Shown here piece after piece: positions 57,903 to 64,000 of a stretch of DNA of 64,000 nucleotides. Each line of letters starts with the position of its first letter. Positions within the stretch are counted from its first letter, which is position 1. A program made the translations under genes and the position numbers. The DNA comes from SB15 sp964639245 (GTDB lineage: Bacteria; Chloroflexota; Anaerolineae; Aggregatilineales; J027). Under the pieces are notes generated by a model. That model searched no databases and was not told where the DNA came from. It saw nothing but the letters and a program-made list of their open reading frames with translations. Location of the stretch: assembly GCA_964639245.1 (NCBI GenBank), contig CAZXCU010000004.1:124001-188000 (forward strand), in the 5' to 3' direction.

Positions 57903-58546
57903 GCCCGTCCTATGGTATGAACCACCATGAGCAACCCGGATTCAACTTGTACACGCGGATTTGCGGCTGCAATCACATTACTGACCCCCCGTGCCGGGCC
58001 AAAATAGAGGGTTTCTTTATGAAGGGGATATTGCATCCCGGTGGTGACAATGCCCGTAACTGCCCCACCCATCGGAATCAGCGAAATTGTATCGCCAATC
58101 TCGCCCATAATCGGATGGTTGCCCGTGGAGATAAGCCACATGGTTTGTTTACCAGAGACAATTTTTGCATCACACACGGCAAGTTGAGGCAGTCCTAGCA
58201 AATAGATATTGGCAAGCGTCTGGTCAAGCCTATCCCCTAACGCGCCAATAATACGGATGGACGGGCTGCCACGCCGCGCCGCTTCAAGGAGGGCGAGTTC
58301 TAAGTCGGTTTCGTTTTTTTCAGGCGGGAATTTTTGAATTTCAACACCGTTTTGTGCCAAATTTGCTAAAGTATCGGGATGAATCGAATCCATATCCCCT
58401 ACCACCAGCGACAGGGCAATGCCTTCGCGCAGGGCATGTTCCGCCCCACCATCCGCCGCAACCACCATACCCCGATTCGCCAGTGCAGCGCGAACAGCTG
58501 CCCCGTCCGCAAAATCTCCGTTGGCAATGATAATTGTGTGCGTCAT
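57899..58546 (-). CDS. thiN: Thiamine pyrophosphokinase
   Basis: A 215-residue TPK. It phosphorylates thiamine to thiamine diphosphate with ATP. The motif IIIANGDFADGAAVRAALANRGMVVAADGGAEHAL (residues 5-39), VVGDMDSIHPD (about 48-58), FPPEKNETDLELAL (about 73-86) and IIGALGDRLDQTLANIYLL (about 98-116) are all classic. It lies 3 nt after the alpha/beta hydrolase gene in the same operon. Confidence 0.95.
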   Translation of the reverse strand: MTHTIIIANGDFADGAAVRAALANRGMVVAADGGAEHALREGIALSLVVGDMDSIHPDTLANLAQNGVEIQKFPPEKNETDLELALLEAARRGSPSIRIIGALGDRLDQTLANIYLLGLPQLAVCDAKIVSGKQTMWLISTGNHPIMGEIGDTISLIPMGGAVTGIVTTGMQYPLHKETLYFGPARGVSNVIAAANPRVQVESGLLMVVHTIGRA

Positions 58547-58549
58547 GGA

Positions 58550-59515
58550 CTAGCGTTTGCGCCGCCGCCATTCTTCTTTCAAATCGAGGTTTGCCACGTT
58601 GGGTTCTTCAAGAAATTCTTTGAGCAGGCGGACAAAGAGGGCATTTTCTTCCAACATGGGATAATGTTGCGAATTAGGCATGAAGAGCAGTTTTAGGCGC
58701 TCAAAGTTATATAACACATCAACAATCTCTGCGCTGGGGCTGGCAACAAACCGATCCCCTTCGCCTAACACAACGACGGTGGGTGCGGGATTGGGGGCTT
58801 CCATGATTGTTACAATGTCACGGAAGGTGTTGGTTTCGATGGCACTATTCGCCCCGCCCAACAGCGCTTCATATTCAGACTTGGCAACTTCTTTTTTGAG
58901 CTTGTCGTAATCAACACTGGTTTCGGGAATCGCGTGGTGAACAATATCTTCAGCAAATTTGACGGAAAGTAACATTCGGCGAATAGATACCGCCGGATGT
59001 TCCATGTCTACCTGCCGCACTTCCTCTAAAACCGCTTTAGAGGTGACAATCGGGATGATGGGTAGGGTTTCCGGGGCGGCTTCTAACCCATCTTTGATTT
59101 CGACAATTTTATTGGTGGTGAGCGCTTTGCTTTTAGGATTTAAATCATAAAGCGGTGGCGCAATGAGCATCAGACGATGCACGCGGTCTCGGGTGTTTTT
59201 CCGCGCCGCAAAGCGGGCAGCCACCACCGCGCCCAAGCCATGCCCCACCAGCACGACTTTAGGGATGCCCATTTTTTCCATGAACTGTTCAATCAGGCGA
59301 ATTTGCTGGTCAATCGTATAGCGTTCGGCATTTTTCCCCGAATCGCCAAACCCCCACATATCAATGGAGTAGCAGCGATATTTGACCGCCAATTGCTGCA
59401 TGGTTGGCACCCAGTAGCGCCATGACCCCAACCAACTATGCAGCAAAATGATGGGTTTGCCACGCCCCAGCACTTCGTAATGAATCAGGTCGTCATCAAC
59501 AGTTATGGCGCTCAT
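58550..59515 (-). CDS. Alpha/beta hydrolase
   Basis: A 321-residue hydrolase. IILLHSWLGSWRYW (about residues 22-35) is the oxyanion-hole HG-like region and VVLVGHGLGAVVAARFA (about 91-107) the nucleophile elbow. The elbow reads G-H-G-L-G: the usual serine is replaced by glycine, so ordinary esterase activity is doubtful. The acid residue (VVLGEGDRFV, about 246-255) and histidine (NSQHYPMLE, about 288-296) are kept. The gene overlaps the CheY-like regulator by 4 nt, so it is part of the signalling operon. Confidence 0.85.
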   Translation of the reverse strand: MSAITVDDDLIHYEVLGRGKPIILLHSWLGSWRYWVPTMQQLAVKYRCYSIDMWGFGDSGKNAERYTIDQQIRLIEQFMEKMGIPKVVLVGHGLGAVVAARFAARKNTRDRVHRLMLIAPPLYDLNPKSKALTTNKIVEIKDGLEAAPETLPIIPIVTSKAVLEEVRQVDMEHPAVSIRRMLLSVKFAEDIVHHAIPETSVDYDKLKKEVAKSEYEALLGGANSAIETNTFRDIVTIMEAPNPAPTVVVLGEGDRFVASPSAEIVDVLYNFERLKLLFMPNSQHYPMLEENALFVRLLKEFLEEPNVANLDLKEEWRRRKR

Positions 59516-59892
59516 CCAGCAGCCCCAAAATGCTCCAGAATTTCTTGAATCCGACGGGTGAGTTCTTCCGGCGCAAACGGTTTCACGATGTAACTGTACG
59601 CGCCCGCATCCATGCCTTCAACAATTTCGGTATCTTGACCGTTAGCAGAAAGAAAAACTACCGGAATATTCTTGACCGATTCGACATTTTTAATTTCGCG
59701 GCAGGCTTCGTAGCCGTTCATTTTGGGCATCCGCACATCTAGCAGAATCAAGTCAGGGATACTTTTCTGGGCAAGATCAACCGCCTCCACCCCATTTTTT
59801 GCCTTGACCACCTCATGACCCGCATAGGTCAAAGTAAAATCAATCAAATCCCGAATGTCTTGCTCATCTTCTGCGATGAGAATTTTTGCCAT
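59512..59892 (-). CDS. CheY-like single-domain response regulator
   Basis: A 126-residue receiver domain with no output part. Acidic pair EDE (8-10), phospho-acceptor Asp52 in LILLDVRMPKMNGYE, Thr/Ser near 81 (FLSANGQ) and Lys near 103 (YIVKPFAPEEL) are in place. It lies 11 nt after the giant kinase gene and is its likely partner. With no DNA-binding domain, it must act by protein contact. Confidence 0.95.
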   Translation of the reverse strand: MAKILIAEDEQDIRDLIDFTLTYAGHEVVKAKNGVEAVDLAQKSIPDLILLDVRMPKMNGYEACREIKNVESVKNIPVVFLSANGQDTEIVEGMDAGAYSYIVKPFAPEELTRRIQEILEHFGAAG

Positions 59893-59903
59893 CCCACTCT
59901 TCC

Positions 59904-62900
59904 TTACTCGGCTTGCCCTGCGCGTGCTACAGGTATTTGAATATAAAAGGTTGTCCCCACGCCGACCTGACTTTCAAACCAGATTTCGCCGTTGTGCATT
60001 TCGACCAGTGATTTCACGATAGACAAGCCCAATCCGGTGCCGGGGGTATCCATCACCAGATTTTCATACTCGTCGCCTCTAAAGAAGCGTTCAAACACAC
60101 GGCCTTGAATTTCTTCTGGTATCCCGACCCCTGTATCCGCAACACTCAGCACCACAAAATTATCCTTGCGTTGGGCGGCTAACGTGATTGCCCCGCTCGC
60201 ATGGGTATAGTTGAACGCATTATCGCCAAGATTTTGCATAACCTGAACAATTTTATCATAGTCTGCCCAGATTTTTGGCAAGTTGGCTTCCAGTTGCACA
60301 CTGACATGCAGCATTTTGTTGCTGTCCTGCACACGCCCTTCAATATGGTTGCGGGTACGTTCCAGCAAGTCCGGCACCTCGACATCAGTGAAGCGCAACG
60401 GCACGCGGTTCTGGTCAATTTTGGAAACTTCCAGCAAGTCATTCACCAGAATGCTCAATCGGTCAGCATTTTGTTTAATCGTTTCTAAAAAGCGCTGTTG
60501 TGCCTCCGAAATTTCGCCCGCCGCACCCAGCAGCAGCAAATCTGCATACCCTTTAATCGAGGTCATCGGAGTACGCAGTTCATGCGACACCGTAGACACA
60601 AACTCGGTTTTCAGGCGGTCAACTTCCATCAGTTTGGTGATGTCACGGAAAACAGACACCGTACCCAAGAATTGATCGCCCATGTTCACCGGCGACAAAC
60701 GCACGTTGACGATACGCCCATCTTCCAGATTCAAGACGATTTCCACGAAGTCCCCTTCGCGGTAAGAAGCAGGGTCTTTTGTCCAACGATTAATTGCGTC
60801 CAACCAATCACCCCCACCGCCACTATACAAACCCGCCAATTCACGAATATGGCGGTTGACAGCGCGTTCGGCGGGTAACTGCAAAATACGTTCCGCCGCG
60901 TTGTTATACAACACCACCGTCCCGCTTTCGTTGGCGTACATCACACCATCTGCCACCGAATTGATAATGGCGGTATTTTTGGTGGACTCAATCTGTTCTG
61001 TCCGCAAAATCGCGCCCAGACGTTCGGCTTGGTCACGAATCAGGCTGTACAGTTCGGAATTGTTCATGGCATTGGCAAGCTGGCTGGCGGCGGCGGCGAC
61101 CAGTTTGAGGTGATCTTCGTTAAATGCGCCCGGAATGTTGCTAAATAGCATCATCACCCCGCGCACATCATCCCCGCCTTGCAGCAGGGAAGCAACCGCC
61201 GCACGCTGGCGACGGTCACGGTCATTCATCACCAACCAGCGCGGGTCGCCTTGTACATCGTCAATAACCACGTTAATTTGATTTTGCAGTACCCAGCCCG
61301 CCAACCCTTCATCTTGCGCGAGTTGGGTTCGCATGGCCTCATCAATCGGTTCGCCTTCCCCAAACGCATGAAGCACAAACAGGCGTTCCGAGATTTCATC
61401 AATCCCTAAAATGACCCCCATGGTTGCGCCAATCGCGTTGGCGACTTTTTCCAGCGCTACCGACAAAATACGCTGAATATCCAACGACGCAGCCACTTCG
61501 GACGTGATGTCATACAGTGTCGCTACCCGTTCGCGCTCTTGGGCAAGTTCGGAGGTACGTTCATCCACACGCTTTTCTAGCACTTCGGCGGATTCAGTGG
61601 TCTGTTGGAACAACCGCGCATTTTGAATAGCCACCCCTAACTGTGCCGCCACCGTGGTTAAAATCCGTTGGTCGTTTAGACCAAAGGCACGCGGATTTTC
61701 ATTGTCCTGCACCGCCAGCACCCCCACCACTTCATCCCCGGAGGACATTGGCACCCCCAAGAAACATTTGGCATCCGGCATGAAGGGGTCGGTAATACCA
61801 AAACTGCGGCGGGCTTCGCCAATTTGTGACCCCGCCAACAGCAAGGGCCCACGCCGCCGAATGACATATGAAAATTCGTCATTCCCCATGGGGTGCGATT
61901 CAAGGGTAATTTCGCCGCCCTCACTGCGAACCGCAATCGGGAAACTCAGACGGTTGGTCGTGGAGTCAAATAACGCTACGTACAAAATATCCGCGTCAAG
62001 CAGCACCGGTAATTGGTCACGCACAATCGGGAAAAGTTCGTCTACATCGACGGTACTTGATACCGCCGTAGACAGATCATTGATAATGTACAATTCTTCG
62101 ATATGAGAACGGGTTTCGGTCTGCAAACGCGCATTTTCAATCGCAACGGCGGCGTTACTGGCAAGCGTTCGTGCCAACCGCACATCTGCCATTTCAAAAT
62201 AGCGATTCTGTTCGCGGATTTCCAGTTCAATTAACCCGATAGACAAATCATTGACTACTAATGGCACAAGCAAACGGCTGGTGGCCCCCCGTTGTTCCAT
62301 TGAGTGCATTTCGCTGGTATCTAAATCTTTTTGTCCCAAGCGCATGGCTACCACTTGGCGCTGCCGTAGCACCCGTTCACGCACGGGATATTCATTCAAT
62401 TCATAGCTGGTGCCGGGCGCGTCGGCATTGGTGGCATCGCCCCACGCATTGATCGCACCCTGCACTTCCAATTTATTTTCGATATCATCCCACAGGGCAA
62501 TCGAACACGCATCAGCTCGCAGTGCAGAGAGCATTTGCCCGACCACACGCCGCATGGCTTCATTCAAGTCCAGCGTAATAGCCGTGGCTTGGGCCGCTTC
62601 AAACAGCGTTTCTAATTCATGGGTACGAATGACCGATTGTTCAAACAGGCTGGCGTTTTGCACAGCAATCGCAGCTTGGCTGGCTAGCGTTTGGGCAATT
62701 TCCAAGCGTTCTTCCGAGAAATCATAACCTGTTTGCACCACCGAAAATTGCATCGCCCCGATGACCGTTCCCCCGACGACCAACGGCACGATTAACGCGC
62801 TGCGAACGGCGTGCGGGGTACGCATGAAGGGACGAATATCCTCCGCGAGCGGAGAATTCTGGAAATCTTCAATGATGAAGGGCAGCAGGGTTTCGCGGAT

Positions 62901-64000
62901 ACGGGCGATAACACGGTTATCCGGTAGGGGGTAAACTTTATTGGGGGCTTGGTTGCCGCGTGGATATTCCACCACGATACGCCCCAAATCATTTTCGTGG
63001 TCAATTTTGAGCGCTGCCGCCTCTTGAATTTCCAGCGCCACTGCGGTTTCGCGCAGGGTAATTTCCAAGATATTTTCAATATCCAGCGACTGTGCTAGCG
63101 ACACCGCCACCCGGTTGAGCAGTTCCAAGCGTTCGGTTTGCCGCCGCAGTTCCGCCGCACGGTCATCCGTTTCTTCAAACAACCGCGCATTGTTCAGTGA
63201 GACGGCGGCTTGGTTGGCAAAGGTCAGCAGCAGTTGTTCATGATGGTCAGTATAAAAATTGGGCTGCTGTTTTTCGACTGCAATCGCCCCGATAATTTCG
63301 TTCTGAGAGATCAGCGGCGCACCTAACCAGTTTTTGTAGGGCAGCACATCGCCATAAGGGAAGCGAATTTTGTCTGCCCCAATATCGGCCACGTTCATCA
63401 CCTGTCGGTGTTCGGACATCTCACGGAACAGAGCGCTGCTGTCAATATCAGCGTATAGCCCCACCAATTCTTCCGGTGAGGACACATCCGGGTGTTTATA
63501 ACCGCGTGCAGCAGCGACACGCAACCGTACCCCTTCCCGCAACCATAAGGTTACTCCGTCGTAAGGCATTACGCTGTCCAGCGCTTCCAGGATAACCGAA
63601 ATGACCGACTCAGTATCCAGATTGGAGGTGATTTGGCTGGACACCTGCGCCAACGCCCGTAACTGTTGGACACTTTGTTCAAGGTCAGATTCCAGTTTGA
63701 CGCGGGTGGTTACGTCTTCAATCAGCAGCACAACCCCCGTCACCGAGTCGCCCTGTCGTAAAGGATAGGTATAAAAGTTACGGGTGAGCAGTTTGCCCAT
63801 TTCATCCATAACTTGAATATCAAATTGGAACTGGGGAGTCCCTTGCACGAGCGCGGTTTCGACGGAATGTTTGAGGAAAACTTCAAATTCCGGCTCATAT
63901 TCGTACAAGCCTTGCCCAACCGCCAATTTTTCCCAGCCATATTTCTGCTGCATAAACGTATTAACCGACGTAATGCGGTAATTTTTATCCAGTACGATAA
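59904..64000 (-). CDS. Giant PAS/multi-GAF sensor histidine kinase (N-terminus cut by window edge)
   Basis: At least 1,364 residues are visible. The reading frame continues through base 64000 (a PAS core IVLDKNYRITSVNTFMQQKY lies at the edge), so the ATG at 63953 is not the true start. Order: PAS, coiled-coil linker (DVTTRVKLESDLEQSVQQLRAL), five GAF domains each led by a short coiled coil (for example LLNRVAVSLAQSLDIENIL), a second PAS (IINSVADGVMYANESGTVVLYNNAAERIL), HisKA with the phospho-acceptor in FVSTVSHELRTPMTSIKGYADLL, and HATPase_c (VLSVADTGVGIPEEIQGRVFERFFRG, GTGLGLSIVKSLVEMHNG). No membrane helix is seen. The five tandem GAFs suggest integration of several small-molecule or light cues. 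Confidence 0.93.
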   Translation of the reverse strand, partial: IVLDKNYRITSVNTFMQQKYGWEKLAVGQGLYEYEPEFEVFLKHSVETALVQGTPQFQFDIQVMDEMGKLLTRNFYTYPLRQGDSVTGVVLLIEDVTTRVKLESDLEQSVQQLRALAQVSSQITSNLDTESVISVILEALDSVMPYDGVTLWLREGVRLRVAAARGYKHPDVSSPEELVGLYADIDSSALFREMSEHRQVMNVADIGADKIRFPYGDVLPYKNWLGAPLISQNEIIGAIAVEKQQPNFYTDHHEQLLLTFANQAAVSLNNARLFEETDDRAAELRRQTERLELLNRVAVSLAQSLDIENILEITLRETAVALEIQEAAALKIDHENDLGRIVVEYPRGNQAPNKVYPLPDNRVIARIRETLLPFIIEDFQNSPLAEDIRPFMRTPHAVRSALIVPLVVGGTVIGAMQFSVVQTGYDFSEERLEIAQTLASQAAIAVQNASLFEQSVIRTHELETLFEAAQATAITLDLNEAMRRVVGQMLSALRADACSIALWDDIENKLEVQGAINAWGDATNADAPGTSYELNEYPVRERVLRQRQVVAMRLGQKDLDTSEMHSMEQRGATSRLLVPLVVNDLSIGLIELEIREQNRYFEMADVRLARTLASNAAVAIENARLQTETRSHIEELYIINDLSTAVSSTVDVDELFPIVRDQLPVLLDADILYVALFDSTTNRLSFPIAVRSEGGEITLESHPMGNDEFSYVIRRRGPLLLAGSQIGEARRSFGITDPFMPDAKCFLGVPMSSGDEVVGVLAVQDNENPRAFGLNDQRILTTVAAQLGVAIQNARLFQQTTESAEVLEKRVDERTSELAQERERVATLYDITSEVAASLDIQRILSVALEKVANAIGATMGVILGIDEISERLFVLHAFGEGEPIDEAMRTQLAQDEGLAGWVLQNQINVVIDDVQGDPRWLVMNDRDRRQRAAVASLLQGGDDVRGVMMLFSNIPGAFNEDHLKLVAAAASQLANAMNNSELYSLIRDQAERLGAILRTEQIESTKNTAIINSVADGVMYANESGTVVLYNNAAERILQLPAERAVNRHIRELAGLYSGGGGDWLDAINRWTKDPASYREGDFVEIVLNLEDGRIVNVRLSPVNMGDQFLGTVSVFRDITKLMEVDRLKTEFVSTVSHELRTPMTSIKGYADLLLLGAAGEISEAQQRFLETIKQNADRLSILVNDLLEVSKIDQNRVPLRFTDVEVPDLLERTRNHIEGRVQDSNKMLHVSVQLEANLPKIWADYDKIVQVMQNLGDNAFNYTHASGAITLAAQRKDNFVVLSVADTGVGIPEEIQGRVFERFFRGDEYENLVMDTPGTGLGLSIVKSLVEMHNGEIWFESQVGVGTTFYIQIPVARAGQAE

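Overview
The window looks like chromosomal DNA of a bacterium of the phylum Chloroflexota, most likely an Anaerolineae-type lineage. This is inferred from gene content, not from a marker-gene search. The pointers are: an FMN-riboswitch-controlled RibXY-type riboflavin importer; a short EF-Ts of 206 residues; Tad pilus motor genes without an outer-membrane secretin; several Cys-anchored solute-binding lipoproteins; a very large multi-GAF sensor kinase; and a PucC-family transporter, which in known cases accompanies bacteriochlorophyll-based phototrophy. An O2-dependent phenylalanine hydroxylase implies at least some aerobic life. I see no insertion sequence, prophage or CRISPR array. Coding density is high, genes alternate between strands in short operons, and several convergent pairs overlap at their 3' ends.

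Layout. 1-3.5 kb: an ABC permease cut by the window edge, a Lit-like membrane protein with a fused transporter/spermidine-synthase-like protein, and a GNAT acetyltransferase. 3.5-7.5 kb: FMN riboswitch, riboflavin permease, two tandem riboflavin-binding proteins and an ATPase. 7.5-9.7 kb: a DUF2089 regulator with a 29-residue-repeat protein. 9.7-15 kb: two related solute-binding proteins (one with a VWA domain), a PHP-domain protein, cytochrome c and an M23-like protein. 15-24.7 kb: housekeeping genes uvrB, gatB, an aminotransferase, rpsB-tsf, pyrH, then a DoxX-like protein and a lone AmmeMemoRadiSam radical SAM enzyme. 24.7-27.3 kb: a self-regulated TetR with an ABC-2 exporter. 27.3-31.3 kb: tRNA-Leu(UAA) followed at once by a PhnD-like lipoprotein gene that appears to start at AUU, two glycosyltransferases and a protein of unknown function.

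31.3-42.4 kb (all minus strand): a DegU/DegS-like two-component pair, then cpaB, cpaE, cpaF, tadB and tadC for a Tad/Flp pilus motor, then comF and hpf, with adenine deaminase upstream. 42.5-49 kb: HAD hydrolase, ATP-grasp protein, an AT-rich nucleoside-deoxyribosyltransferase/TIR-like gene (possible defence gene), NUDIX, DUF4126, DUF2085, an SH3-domain protein and a sugar-nucleotide epimerase. 49.1-49.3 kb: a 91-bp MITE-like palindrome, then direct repeats that straddle the promoter of pucC. 50.7-56.9 kb: folK, phenylalanine hydroxylase, murJ, an EamA transporter, and proS with a leader terminator. 57-64 kb (minus strand): one tight operon running from the giant sensor kinase, cut by the right edge, through a CheY-like regulator, an alpha/beta hydrolase and thiN to two small DUF proteins.

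The best leads are the DUF2089/repeat-protein pair with its tandem operator-like repeats, the tRNA-lipoprotein transcript with an AUU start, the double-RibY riboflavin importer with a second RNA switch over its ribosome-binding site, the pucC promoter repeats, the proS attenuator, and the MITE-like element.
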